Below, in pieces: positions 1 to 9,162 of a stretch of 64,000 nt of DNA. The notes under the pieces were generated by a model. It saw only the letters and a program-made list of their open reading frames with translations. It was not told where the DNA came from and did not search any database. A program made the translations under genes and the position numbers. The stretch spans positions 401,022 to 465,021 of the forward strand of contig LSRX01000070.1 in the NCBI GenBank assembly GCA_001939145.1. Reading direction: 5' to 3'. The stretch comes from Symbiodinium microadriaticum. Taxonomy: Eukaryota > Sar > Dinophyceae > Suessiales > Symbiodiniaceae. How positions within the stretch are numbered: the stretch's first letter is position 1; each line of letters begins with the position of its first letter.

Positions 1-365
1 CATAGAGTCGCCCCCAGTCGCATTACAAACCCTATAATGCCTAAACCCTAACCCCTGAAACAGTCCTGAAGCCCTAAACCGTTCGGATGCATGCCCTAAG
101 CTAACATCAGACTCATACAATCCCTAAACTCTAAATCCTAAGCATTAAACCCTAAACCCTAAACTCAAAAACCTAAATCAGGCCTTCTATAAAACTCATA
201 GAGATAGTTTCGAGGGCTTCGCGAGTTCGGGGCAGGCCTCTGAAATACACTCCTCCCAAGGAGTCCCGGAATGACCCCAAACCCTAGACCCTCTAAACCC
301 TAAACCCTCTAAACCCTAAGCCCTCTGAACCTTAAGCCTTAAACCTTAAACCGTAAACCCGCTAC
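1..365. repeat. Interstitial telomere-type tracts (CCCTAAA orientation)
   Basis: Irregular runs of CCCTAAA and one- or two-base variants (CCCTAAG, CTCTAAA, CCTTAAA) are interrupted by unique sequence at about 180-270. A true chromosome end would be near-perfect and uninterrupted, so this is an interstitial tract. No gene is seen. Confidence 0.85.
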
Positions 366-460
366 ACCCTGTGTTGGATTCTGTCGCGCTCCGAACTCAT
401 ACCTCGGGCTTCCCCTCACTCACCTCAGGGAGGAGGAGGAGGAGGAGCAGACTTTTGGGG

Positions 461-990
461 TTTTGGCAGGGTTTAGGGTTTGGGGTTTGGGGTTTAGGGC
501 TTAGGGGTTTAGGGGTTTAGGGGTTTAGCGTTTAGGGTTTAGGGCTTAGGGGTTCAAGTTTATCCACTTGGGGTTGGGCTTTAAGGCTTGTCAGTCAGTT
601 TTTCAGATATACCACATGTCTCGGAAGCTGAGGAAGCTCCTGGCCTCACCAGGTATAGGGTTCGTGGGTTCAGAGTCAGCAAGGATCAAGCTTGAAGTAA
701 ATCCTAAGCCCTAAACCCTGAACCCGAAACCCTAAACCCGAAACCCTAAGCCCTAAACCCTAAACCCTAAACCCGAAACCCGGAACCCTGAACCCTAATT
801 ATCAGTGTTGGGGCTCCTCAGCCTGGTGTCCCCGGAAAGCCTTGCGGGCTGGTGGTTCCCAATGCTTCTGATTCTCACGGTCACAGGTTTAGGGTTATTT
901 ATAGGGCTTATAGGGTTTAGGGTACAGGGTTTGGGGTTTAGGGTTTAGGCGTTTAGGGCTCAGGGTCACAGGTACAGGGTTTGGGCTGAC
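461..990. repeat. Alternating TTTAGGG / CCCTAAA tracts
   Basis: TTTAGGG-oriented tract at 461-560, CCCTAAA at 700-800, TTTAGGG at 890-990, separated by 80-140 bases of unique sequence. The two orientations face each other and could pair as long imperfect hairpins in a transcript. No supported gene lies between them. Confidence 0.8.
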
Positions 991-999
991 CCAAACCAA

Positions 1000-1359
1000 C
1001 TCGAAACCCATGATCCCGCACGGCTTGATTGAAAAAAAGGCAAGTGACCATGGACTCCACACTTCACGAATGTGCGACAAGATACTGCAAATGCACGGTG
1101 CTATGGCCCTAGATGCGCAAGCAACAAAACTGCACCATCCAGAACGCCAAATCGTTGGCAATCGGAGTCGGAATAGATTATCTAGGCAGAACGACGTCCG
1201 CAAAACCCCCAAAGCCCTGACAGCCACTGAATCCATCACCAAGTCTTCCCAAACTCCTGTGTTGGGTCTCTGTCCCCCTGCATAGAAGCAGAAGCTACCT
1301 AAGAAATCGTCGGCGGGCTTCTCCACAAACAGCCAGAAACCCCGGCCAAGATCATCCAG
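1000..1359. other. Open on both strands; possible exon, strand undecided
   Basis: The plus strand is open from 1010 (ATG) to 1285 with a hydrophilic translation. The minus strand is open from 1359 through about 1000, including a stretch rich in F, W and L. Both read plausibly and neither is recognised. The following TTTAGGG tract ends the minus frame in repeat-derived residues, so the real coding part, if any, stops near 1000. Confidence 0.25.
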
Positions 1360-1574
1360 TCAAATTCACGCTCCGTAGCAGACAGTAGTTCGGGAAATTG
1401 GTTTACCCAACCCCCCTTCGCCTCCCAACTAACCTCAACCCCAAGTACCCTCTATTAAGGACCAGAAGGGCTCTATTCAAGGGCTTCTGGGAGGCTCCTG
1501 GTAGATCTGTTACGTGAAGACTAGGGGCTGGGACATATCCTGAACTGTAAAATGAAAGTTCCCCGAGACCCTAC

Positions 1575-1673
1575 CTGTAGCCGGAAAGACCTACCCTCTT
1601 TGGGGTTCCTTATTATGGTTTCTATATATATATATATATAGTTCCTTAAAAAGGTAGGTCTTTTCGGTTACAG
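1575..1673. mobile_element. Short inverted-repeat element around a TA tract
   Basis: The left arm CTGTAGCCGGAAAGACCTAC matches the reverse complement of the right end (CTGTAACCGAAAAGACCTAC). Between them lie GGGGTTCCTTATTATGG and a TATATA run. The GGGGTTCCTTATTAT core recurs near 53870 and, with one base less, in the elements near 20402 and 59430. No coding capacity; MITE-like. Confidence 0.6.
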
Positions 1674-1854
1674 CTAAACCCTGGCCTTCAAGAGCACGGT
1701 TGAAACCACGGCGGGAGCCTTTGTCCTTCAGGACCTTTCCTTAGCCAGGGGCGTTCCCTGATTTGAGATCCATGAACTCAGACCGTAGAAACCCCAGAAA
1801 CCCTGAAGCCGCAACAGCCCCACAACCCAAATGCCAAGACGTGAACTCAAAAAC

Positions 1855-2125
1855 CGGAGCCCTTAAACCCTAAACTTCTAAACCCTGAGCCCTGAGCCCT
1901 AAACCCTGAGCCCTAAATCCTTGGACTTCCTTGAATGGACATGGTCGGAACTGAAGGGCTTGGCCCCGGGGACTTCCTGAAGAGTTTAAGGGGGACTTCT
2001 TTAGGGTTTAGGGTTTAGGGGTGTAGGATTTAGGGTTTAGGGGGGCAGGGTTTAGGGTTTAGGGTGTAGGGGTGTAGGGGTTGAGGGCTTAGGGGTTTAG
2101 GGGTTTAGGGTTTAGGGTAAAGGCT
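1855..2125. repeat. CCCTAAA tract then TTTAGGG tract
   Basis: CCCTAAA-type units at 1855-1925, about 75 unique bases, then TTTAGGG-type units at 1999-2125. Same opposed arrangement as at 461-990. Confidence 0.8.
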
Positions 2126-2208
2126 CCATGGTAGTTCCTCTTCGTGGTTTACATTTAGAATCCTACTATAATGTAACCTCAAAAAGAACACACAATGGAT
2201 CCTATGGG
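2122..2208. mobile_element. Inverted-repeat element, GTAGTTCC family
   Basis: The left end GGCTCCATGGTAGTTCC and right end AAAAAGAACACACAATGGATCC are imperfect inverted repeats. It resembles the elements at 34201, 39678 and 40254, with a GTAGTTCC donor-like left side and an AAAAAG acceptor-like right side. Confidence 0.5.
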
Positions 2209-2273
2209 TTACTCAAATTTACACTAGGTGAACTGTCATGCTGTAAGTTAGAATGAAGAGCAAAGTGAGAACA

Positions 2274-2364
2274 ATGGGTAGTGCTCCAAGTTAGGGTCCC
2301 TTGATAAGGGTGCCGTACTATATTGGGGACCTGAAAAGGGACCCTTATTAAGAGAACTACCCAT
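2274..2364 (-). mobile_element. Inverted-repeat element, GTAGTTCTC family (reverse copy)
   Basis: The ends are ATGGGTAGTGCTCC and AAGAGAACTACCCAT. The core reads GGGTGCCGTACTATATTGGG, the reverse complement of the core in the other copies, so this copy is inverted relative to those at 10204, 12489, 41091 and 47537. Confidence 0.75.
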
Positions 2365-2798
2365 CTAGCTTCATGCTACGGCTTGAGCCTCTTATAGCCT
2401 AAACCCCGCCGCCGCACTAACCAGCAGCAGGTGTTTAGCTTTGGAGCCTTTCCGGTGTGGGCTCCGCTTTTGTCTAAAGTCATCGGAGGTGAGGCTAAGG
2501 CCCTAAGCGCTAAATCTAAATCCTAAGGTATAAGCACTTCGCCCCGAAACAGTACAACAGCTCGAAAACCCTAAACCCTAAACGCCTAAACCCTAAACCG
2601 GCTAGATGGGAGAATTGAAGAAATGCAGTCTCAAACGGGTTTAGGGTTCTAGGGTCCATCTCAAACCCAACCCACTCCACTTCCTCACAGAGTATAAACC
2701 CGATGCTCTCATAGCTGTGGTGACGACAGCGATTTCTGATTGTGGATGATGGTCCTCCTAAACCCTAGACCCTAACTGTGGTGCGGGCGATGTTAGGA

Positions 2799-2999
2799 CT
2801 AAGCTGGCCGCTGCGGGGGGGGAGGGCGTGCGAATGATGTGAGAAAATTCGGTCCCGAGTTCAGGGCATCAGGCCTCCGTACTAAATGCACCTGGCGTCT
2901 GACGGCGGCTTGCAGCTTCATCTCCTCATCCTTTCGCTGCTGCCATCTGGCATGAGCAGTTGGGCTCGAGATGCTAAGCACATGGCGAGGCAGGAAGCT
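2799..2999 (-). CDS. Exon-like ORF, hypothetical
   Basis: The minus-strand reading includes the charged run ARWQQRKDEEMKLQAAVRRQ. That run is preceded by an AG (minus-strand ATGCCAG, exon from 2946) and followed by CAG|GTGCAT (exon end 2892). The ORF extends beyond both signals, so the exon limits are uncertain. Product unknown. Confidence 0.3.
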   Translation of the reverse strand, partial: SFLPRHVLSISSPTAHARWQQRKDEEMKLQAAVRRQVHLVRRPDALNSGPNFLTSFARPPPPQRPA

Positions 3000-3262
3000 T
3001 ACGATGCTACTAATATACACAGGCCTGATCAACTAGCCGATACGGTCGATACAAAATGAAAGCGAAGTCCATTGTTGCAGAATTTCATGTCACTTTAAAT
3101 CTCCTGCACAAGTGTTGCGAGAATGCAGGCTTTCGGAATCCTCCCCATGTCATAAGCTTTTGAAAGCATGGAGATGGGTTTGCTGCATAACTTTTGCAGC
3201 AAGACTTCGAAACATAATTTCAGATAGATTGGAAAGGCCAGAAACAAAGGCAACACAACAAG

Positions 3263-3541
3263 ATGAATAAGTGTTCTTGCCAGACTTGCGAAAGGACACC
3301 AATAGGTAATCGGGAACAATCAGACACGTGCTGGGGTGTCGTGGCTTCGAGAAATATGCTTCGGGATCTTGCGTTGTGTAACTGTGTCACTCTCCATCAA
3401 CAACAGCAAGGAATATGGTCAAATCGGCCCACGGCTTACACTTCTGCTCGGTATTGCTTATGTACCTCCAACCGACCCTCTGTATCTTTTCGAGTCCCGT
3501 TGATTGATTTAACCAGGAAGCCCGACACACCAGCCTCCTAG
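3263..3541 (+). CDS. Hypothetical ORF with ATG, cysteine-rich start
   Basis: ATG-to-stop frame of 92 codons beginning MNKCSCQTCERTP. The opposite strand at 3095-3319 is also open, with a leucine-rich, membrane-like reading, so the strand is not settled. It lies just upstream of plus-strand exon candidates at 3608 and 3871 and could share their gene. No family recognised. Confidence 0.35.
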   Translation: MNKCSCQTCERTPIGNREQSDTCWGVVASRNMLRDLALCNCVTLHQQQQGIWSNRPTAYTSARYCLCTSNRPSVSFRVPLIDLTRKPDTPAS

Positions 3542-3607
3542 AATCCCAAAACCACCGAAACCTGCTGTGAACTTGGATTTGTTGCATTTCCGGGCCTCTC
3601 CCCCTTC

Positions 3608-3769
3608 ATGAAGGCGAGCCCGGAATTGGAGCCGGAGAGAAGTTGCAGCACCTCTCGTTGCAGATGTGAGCTTCTGAGAGAAGACAAAGGTATCAGAGTA
3701 CACAAAACTAAGTTTGGGATGGCGGCTAATTTGCACATCCTTGTACGGGTGTACCGCACAAGTGACAGT
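3608..3769 (+). CDS. Exon-like ORF, hypothetical
   Basis: ATG-initiated frame, basic and hydrophilic, ending next to a donor-like ACA|GTAAGT at about 3767. The next acceptor is at 3870. Joining these exact sites does not keep the frame of the 3871 exon, so either the donor is elsewhere or this is not the neighbouring exon. Confidence 0.3.
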
Positions 3770-3870
3770 AAGTCCACGTTTTGTTGCTAGTGTCTCAACT
3801 GATACTGCAATACTAGAAATCTAGTTTAGTACCCAATTCGCAACAACGGTGTCTGAGTTTTCTGTCACAG

Positions 3871-3980
3871 ACGTACGGCGCAAGGCTGATCGGACATGAC
3901 GAAATTGCACAAGTGCTTCAGTTCTCCAGATGGCCTGATTTGAACTTCAAGACTCTAATTAAGGCCTGCGAGAAATACAG
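3871..3980 (+). CDS. Internal exon, hypothetical protein
   Basis: A pyrimidine-rich acceptor (GAGTTTTCTGTCACAG) is followed by an open frame starting TYGARLIGHDEIAQVLQ and ending at a donor, ATACAG|GTACAA. It is 110 bases and leaves phase 2. The composition is strongly protein-like (Y, W, H and charged residues well spread). It has no start codon, as expected for an internal exon. No family recognised. Confidence 0.55.
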
Positions 3981-4207
3981 GTACAATGGCAACTGTTGTT
4001 GCAGTCATGTCCATGTTGGGCACTGTGCAATATACCCTCGCTATCGTAAAGATGCTATTGCAACAATATCCATAGGTGTTTGAGCCACTGCTGAGACAAG
4101 TCCACAGTAACTTCGGTTAGCCTTATCCCGTTGGGAACACTTCTTGCAGCATGGAGCCATCTTGTTCTGGTGGTGCATCTGTAGGTGGTCCTAGCTCCTC
4201 TAGCTCA

Positions 4208-4323
4208 CCCAGAGAATCCAATATTCCCTAATTAAGGAGTATACCCTAAATCTTATTAGGGTCCCTACACTAAAGTTAGTTTAAGGGTATATTCCTTAAT
4301 TCAGGGATATTGGAGTCTCTGGG
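4208..4323. mobile_element. Long-armed inverted-repeat element
   Basis: CCCAGAGAATCCAATATTCC at the left matches the reverse complement of the right end CCCAGAGACTCCAATATCCC. The arms extend about 40 bases each (through AATTAAGGAGTATACCCT) around a loop of about 30 bases. The termini are nearly perfect. No second copy was noticed in the window. Confidence 0.7.
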
Positions 4324-4328
4324 CATGC

Positions 4329-5033
4329 TTAGTACTCATGTTCTTTCTCATGGACAGCTGCCTCCTCACGCCGCAAAGCCTCTGTCGGTTGGTCGCCCAC
4401 GGATACCAGGCGATCGCCGGGCTCGAAATCGGATATCTGCTGCAGATGTGGCTTAACCTGAGCTTTGGTTGCAGGCCACTCCTGAACAGAACCAACCGGG
4501 AGAAACACACAGAAACAACAGTGTTGAAGCTCGAGCCTAAGAACCCTTCGCACCATTGGGGGGGAAGTCCAAATCATGTCCAAACCGCCGATCCAGTTGT
4601 GGCCCTCGGGATAGTCCAAAAGTGCCCTTGGTCCACGCCTCAAGGCTTTCTCAGCGAATCTACGGACAGAGCTCCGGACTTGGGCCGGACTTGCGGCCTT
4701 ACCCAGGAAGCACTTTATGGCCAAGGATGCCAGCAACGCGATGACGAGCAAAGGAATCAGAACGAGAGCTTGAAGCATCTGGCCGATCAGCCGCAGAGGC
4801 CCTCCCTCATACTCCTCTGCCACTCCCTGCTGTTCTTCTGCCACTCCCTGCTGTTCTTCGGAAAGCGCACGCTGCTTCGCAAATGCTGTAAACAAGGCCA
4901 CAATGGTTTTGTCCAGCGGAAGAAACCGTATAGAACCGTCGAACACCGCCAGCTCCTGCAAGATCTGCGCGCAGCCCATCTGCTGCACGTCCTCCCCATG
5001 TCCAGACCCAGGGAAACTTAACGCACCATCCAA
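4329..5033 (-). CDS. Probable membrane-anchored protein exon(s), hypothetical
   Basis: A 234-codon frame, the longest non-repetitive ORF here. In order: an amphipathic N-terminal third; a duplicated EEQQGVA unit near residues 59-73; one clear hydrophobic helix near residues 83-108 (ALVLIPLLVIALLASLAI); a basic stretch; the motif GGLDMIWTSPPMVRR; and a C-terminal stretch FEPGDRLVSVGDQP that resembles a PDZ-type carboxylate-binding strand. The PDZ comparison is weak. The plus strand is also open (4338-5021) but reads as Gln/His-rich shadow. The motif GGL-[DE]-[MI]-[IV]-WT-x-PP-[MI]-VR recurs at 6577-6660 on the same strand with mostly third-position DNA differences, which supports coding on this strand. 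Introns inside the frame cannot be excluded. Confidence 0.5.
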   Translation of the reverse strand: MDGALSFPGSGHGEDVQQMGCAQILQELAVFDGSIRFLPLDKTIVALFTAFAKQRALSEEQQGVAEEQQGVAEEYEGGPLRLIGQMLQALVLIPLLVIALLASLAIKCFLGKAASPAQVRSSVRRFAEKALRRGPRALLDYPEGHNWIGGLDMIWTSPPMVRRVLRLELQHCCFCVFLPVGSVQEWPATKAQVKPHLQQISDFEPGDRLVSVGDQPTEALRREEAAVHEKEHEY

Positions 5034-5044
5034 GCTTTTTGCTC

Positions 5045-5125
5045 CTATAGTCCTAGTTCAAACCTTTGCCCTCAACCCTCAACCCCTAAACCCCTAAACC
5101 CCTAAACCCTAAACCCTCAACCTTT
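5045..5125. repeat. CCCTAAA-type tract
   Basis: About ten degenerate units (CCCTCAA, CCCCTAAA, CCCTAAA) immediately upstream, in minus-strand sense, of the 4329-5033 frame. Confidence 0.8.
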
Positions 5126-5911
5126 TGAGACCAGAGCCCTCTGGCCCCAACATTGTCAAATCTCAACAAGAGCTGAAAGTATCTTTGGCAGGCATCCGAA
5201 TCTGGTTCCCTGTTGGGGTCATATCAAACATGATCATGTTTAATCCTTATTAGGGTTTTATTACAACAAAAATGTAAAATTATGTCCAACAAGGACTGGA
5301 CCCTGGAATTCCTTCCCGTCGATGGCTGCAAGTGCTTCGCCCCGCTGGCACCGAAGAAAGGCCCTTACCTGCATCAGGTTTTGCAGGGTGGGGTTTAGGG
5401 TTTAGGGTTTATAGGGTGTGTAGACAGTGTGCGCGCGGCGTGCGCGCCTTTTACTTTAGGAATAGGCGGAATAGGGGCGCACCCACTAATCGCGCGCTTG
5501 CGTCAGCATGTAGTCCCGCCCCAACCACCCCAACTATTCTCAATTAGGGTTTAGGGTTCACCCCCCAAACCCCCCTCAACGGGGGCTTTCTTGCTCTCTG
5601 CTTACCCGCGCAGTTCTGCAGAAAATGTGCGTTTCACAACAACCAGAACTGAGATGGATTTTTGTCGGGTTGTGGGTCCTCGCGGCCTGTGCCGGCCGCT
5701 CGACGAGAAGCAAGGGTTTCCAACAAACAATGCGCCCCTCGCACCCTGTCAGGGTTGCTCGCACTGCAGGGCAGGGCACTGCAGGGGAGGCAGCGCAGGA
5801 GAGGCAGAGGCAGGGCAAGAGCGGGGCTGGGTCACTTCAGGCCTTGTATACCGGGAGGCTTTACCCTCCCTCACCGTTCTGAGGCAGTTTTGGGTAGGGT
5901 TTAGGGTTTAG

Positions 5912-6014
5912 GATTTCCGAGGCTCTTGTCCAAGTAGGTTCTGAGCTATATCTGATCCTGCTCTTGGAGTTCTGCTCCAGTCAGGATTCGTTCAACCGCA
6001 AGACACCAAACAGA
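5912..6014 (+). CDS. Exon candidate after a TTTAGGG tract
   Basis: The tract ends ...GGGTTTAG and an open frame begins at once (ISEALVQVGSELYLILLLEF), ending at AACAGA|GTAAAC. It is 103 bases, amphipathic and leucine-rich. The acceptor would be the tract's own TTTAG. Product unknown. Confidence 0.45.
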
Positions 6015-6286
6015 GTAAACCCCGCTGCGTAAACGCATGACCCATACAAACAAGCACACCGACAGCAAACACAAACACACCGGAATGAATGCGCTGACTT
6101 AATCGCAAAGCACTTGCAGCTTTCACCACTGTTGCAGTGACCATGGAGGAAACTCAATCCTTAAAGTAGCAATGCCAGTGGCAGCCGCAAGCGCAGCCAC
6201 GACAACAGTACCAGCAGCGGGCAGCAGACCAGAATAAAGTTGGTTGTGTAGTAGTCCCTCAACACAGATCTTTCACGGAGACATGC

Positions 6287-6312
6287 TAGCCAGAATCATA
6301 TTCTGGCTACTG
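6287..6312. other. Short perfect hairpin
   Basis: CTAGCCAGAAT, a short loop, then ATTCTGGCTA: a 10-base perfect stem with a 3-base loop. Too short to classify. Confidence 0.5.
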
Positions 6313-6394
6313 GTGAAATAACGGGATTGCAAACAGGGTGAACGTTTCCACTCGTCAGTTCGTCATTGACCAGTGACGTTTAGTCTAACTATGA

Positions 6395-6529
6395 GCTTAC
6401 GTGGGATGGCTACGCTTCGTCAGGCAACAACTGCGATCGCAAGCCAGCCAAGATCCGTCCCGACTGAAATCTCAGCTGCAAGCTATTGCTGAGGTTGCTA
6501 ACGTCTCCCTCCTAAACCCTAAAACCTAA
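6395..6529 (+). CDS. Exon-like ORF, hypothetical
   Basis: Open frame containing FVRQQLRSQASQDPSRLKSQ, predicted helical and Q/S/L-rich. It runs into a CCCTAAA tract. A donor-like GAG|GTTGCT lies inside the last third, so the real exon probably ends near 6496. Confidence 0.4.
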   Translation, partial: AYVGWLRFVRQQLRSQASQDPSRLKSQLQAIAEVANVSLLNPKT

Positions 6530-6576
6530 ACTCTAAACCCTAAACTCTAAGCCCTAAACTTTAAACCCTAAAAACC

Positions 6577-6660
6577 TGATATCTTGTTGCAATCGGCCTC
6601 CGCCGTGGTGCCGCGGACGATGGGAGGCTCGGTCCATACGATCTCCAATCCACCTTGCCA
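6577..6660 (-). CDS. Exon sharing a motif with the 4.3-5.0 kb gene
   Basis: The minus-strand reading contains GGLEIVWTEPPIVRG, matching GGLDMIWTSPPMVRR of the 4329-5033 frame. Across the 14 aligned codons most DNA differences are at third positions and the amino-acid changes are conservative (D/E, M/I, I/V). That is the pattern of diverged coding sequence, not a DNA repeat. It sits between opposed telomere-type tracts (6510-6570 and 6660-6760). Confidence 0.5.
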
Positions 6661-6765
6661 GGGGTTTAGGGTTTAGGGTTTAGGGATTTAGGGATTTACG
6701 GTTTAGGGTTAGGGAGCAAGGAAATCAAACAGTCCCTGCCACGGTTTTGGGCTTATAGGGTTTAG

Positions 6766-6856
6766 GGTTTGCCGCCCTGAGCTCAAAACGACGTGCGCAA
6801 GTTGATACTTGTTTCTACGTCATGCAAAAGCCATCAGCCTACCACCTTGCACCCTG
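6766..6856 (+). CDS. Exon candidate after a TTTAGGG tract
   Basis: TTTAG at 6761-6765 is followed by a frame reading FAALSSKRRAQVDTCFYVMQ, ending at CCCTG|GTAGAT. Another case in which the telomere-type tract supplies the AG. It shares its neighbourhood with the minus-strand exon at 6577, so genes may be interleaved on both strands. Confidence 0.4.
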
Positions 6857-6907
6857 GTAGATGTCGGTCGGCAGCTGAAACCCTGAATCTTTGGTCGTGA
6901 CTAGGTA

Positions 6908-7165
6908 GTGATCTCCGGCTGCATATTTATGTCGTACGTGGGTCTTACAAGTTCATCTCAGGTGGTACAACGACCGCTGCCCAAACAAATACACAAAGTC
7001 ATCCTGGTTTCCCTGGCCTACACCAAAACCTGTTGGGTTCAAATTTCAGATGAAACCTCCAAGTATTATAGGTATTCCGAGCCGCCAAAGTTGTCGGTGT
7101 TGGTGGGAGAAGCACACAGCGCCTCGCAGATGAAAAAGCAAGCTCAAGGATTACGGCTTAGTTAG
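6908..7165 (+). CDS. Hypothetical ORF
   Basis: An 85-codon frame with mixed hydrophobic and polar composition and no recognisable domain. No strong splice signals were identified at its ends. Confidence 0.25.
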   Translation: MISGCIFMSYVGLTSSSQVVQRPLPKQIHKVILVSLAYTKTCWVQISDETSKYYRYSEPPKLSVLVGEAHSASQMKKQAQGLRLS

Positions 7166-7529
7166 TAGGGCTGTGCGTTTATTTATTGCTTGCAAACTAG
7201 GGTTCTCCGTAAGCTAAAGCTCTGCCGGCTTGACCCGTCTTGCCTTTCGCCCTTACCGTTGCATTCTTGCGCGTAGTAATGACTTAGAATTCGGAGTTTG
7301 CGGACGCTGGAAAAGCTGCAAGGGCCAGTTTTGCCGGAGGAGCCGTACAGTAAATATTAAATGCTGCTCGAACATTGTGTGCAGAAGTGTGTGGGCACTT
7401 CGACCGTGCGTGGGCCCGAGTGACCGCAGTCGGAGAGGTTGTTGAGAGTACTTAGTAGAACTAACTAATTTAACAATTGAGTTTGGAATTGGAATAAGGA
7501 GCCCAGATTTGGTTACCAAGGCCTAAACC

Positions 7530-7655
7530 CTAAACCCTAAACCCTAACTCAGAGGAAACTTTGAGCTTCTGCGGTTGCTTGCAACTCCGTCCACGATGCG
7601 ACGAGATCCCTGCCTTTTCCGCGGCCTCGCGGACTTTCTTCACCCAGCTTGCTCC
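7530..7655 (-). CDS. Exon-like ORF, basic
   Basis: The minus-strand reading SWVKKVREAAEKAGISSHRG is highly protein-like with GC-rich third positions. It runs out into a telomere-type tract at its 3' side. Another minus frame and one plus frame over the same bases are also open, so the call is tentative. Confidence 0.35.
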   Translation of the reverse strand, partial: GASWVKKVREAAEKAGISSHRGRSCKQPQKLKVSSELGFRV

Positions 7656-7718
7656 TCAGAGGCTCAGGGCTTATGGAACTCCAGATGCCCAGGGTTTATT
7701 TATTGGTCTATGGAACTA

Positions 7719-7808
7719 CCCATAGGCTCCTAAATAGCTCCTTTTTGGGATTACCTTATAGGATTCTAAACATGAACCACAAAAAGGAACTACTTAAGAG
7801 CCTATGGG
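7719..7808 (+). mobile_element. Inverted-repeat element, GCTCC/GAACTAC variant
   Basis: The left end CCCATAGGCTCCTAAATAG matches the right end reverse-complemented (CCCATAGGCTCTTAAGTAG). Inside are a CTCCTTTTTGGG / AAAAAGGAACTAC pair and a central GGATTCTAAAC. It is related to the family at 34201, 39678 and 40254, but its left donor would be GC rather than GT. Confidence 0.65.
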
Positions 7809-7905
7809 TAGAACCAGGCTGGAAATCGGCTTTGGCAAGGCTTTGAGGCTCGCTCTGCACGACGTGCGTGCGAGGGTCCAAATGAAGGAGTGTCTAAAGG
7901 GTAGG
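7785..7905 (+). CDS. Exon candidate following an inverted-repeat element
   Basis: After AAAAAG of the element, one frame reads ELLKSLWVEPGWKSALARL then stop. Another reads LEIGFGKALRLALHDVRARV and ends at a donor-like AAAGG|GTAGGA. Both are plausible, so the frame is unresolved, but coding potential directly downstream of the element is clear. Confidence 0.4.
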
Positions 7906-7931
7906 AGTTGAATCTGTAAGGCATAGGAGTT

Positions 7932-8035
7932 TTGGCATCGAAGGTCGATCTGCTGCTAGCCATTCGACCAAACGAAAGGTGTTGGCTGTCAATCGTTGAA
8001 CAAAGTCGCGGCAAACCGCAAGTGTCAAGACCTCA
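7932..8035 (+). CDS. Exon-like ORF, hypothetical
   Basis: The frame reads ASKVDLLLAIRPNERCWLSI and continues to a possible donor near GCAA|GTGTCA. It lies downstream of the 7785-7905 candidate on the same strand. Confidence 0.35.
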
Positions 8036-8162
8036 ATCCTTAACCCAGTCCCTAAACCCTGCACACCTTAACCCAAGCTCTAAACCCCCCAAAAAATCCT
8101 ACGTGCGATCAAAACCCTACCCGTTCGAAATCCAACACCGGAAAACTGATAACCTGTATACA

Positions 8163-8209
8163 GAGTGTGTGTGTGTGTGTGTGTGTGTCTGTGTGTGTGT
8201 GTGTGGGTG
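8163..8209. repeat. (GT)n dinucleotide array
   Basis: About 22 GT units with one CT interruption, directly followed by a single N at 8210 and then the AGT array. The N marks an assembly join between two repeats. Confidence 0.9.
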
Positions 8210-8210
8210 N

Positions 8211-8276
8211 TAGTAGTAGTAGTAGCAGTAGTAGCAGTAGTAGCAGTAGTAGCAGTAGTAGTAGTAGTAGTAGTAA

Positions 8277-8353
<77 letters not shown>

Positions 8354-8361
8354 TAGTAGTA

Positions 8362-8435
<74 letters not shown>

Positions 8436-8443
8436 TAGTAGTA

Positions 8444-8517
<74 letters not shown>

Positions 8518-8525
8518 TAGTAGTA

Positions 8526-8599
<74 letters not shown>

Positions 8600-8607
8600 T
8601 AGTAGTA

Positions 8608-8681
<74 letters not shown>

Positions 8682-8689
8682 TAGTAGTA

Positions 8690-8763
<74 letters not shown>

Positions 8764-8771
8764 TAGTAGTA

Positions 8772-8820
<49 letters not shown>
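8211..8820. repeat. (AGT)n array with an exact 82-base higher-order unit
   Basis: The first 140 bases mix AGT and AGC units. After that, pure AGT is interrupted by GTATAGTAGTATAG starting at 8351, 8433, 8515, 8597, 8679 and 8761. Every interval is 82 bases. Since 82 is not a multiple of three, long translated frames across it switch amino acid at each interruption; they are artefacts. Confidence 0.95.
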
Positions 8821-8821
8821 C

Positions 8822-8864
<43 letters not shown>

Positions 8865-8980
8865 CACTAGCAGCAGCAACGGAAGAAGCGGCATCAGCAG
8901 CAGCAGCAGCAGGAGGAGGAGGAGTAGTAGGAGTAGTTGTAGCAGCAGCAGCAGCAGCAGCAGCAGCAGCTGAAGTACGA
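8821..8980. repeat. (CAG/GCA)n array
   Basis: Imperfect CAG-type trinucleotides with GGA and GTA interruptions continue directly from the AGT array. Confidence 0.9.
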
Positions 8981-9162
8981 GTCAGCAGCAGTCGTCTAAC
9001 CGAAGCGTCTGTGGACATCCTTTGAAAGCCAGCACCGGAATGCTCCACCTGTCCGGACAAGCCTACAATCCCAAATCCAAGATGCTAAAACGCCAAGTTC
9101 TTAACCTGAGCTGCGAATCGCGCTGCAAATGCCAAACCCTCTGCCCGCCAAAAAACCTTCCC

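Noticed and set aside
1-365. True telomere at the left edge
   Set aside because: Units are degenerate and interrupted by unique sequence; the same tracts occur throughout the window.
8080-9060. Long minus-strand ORFs with runs of T, Y, L and A (326 and 261 codons)
   Set aside because: Translations of the AGT/CAG arrays that cross an N; amino acid switches follow the 82-base interruptions.
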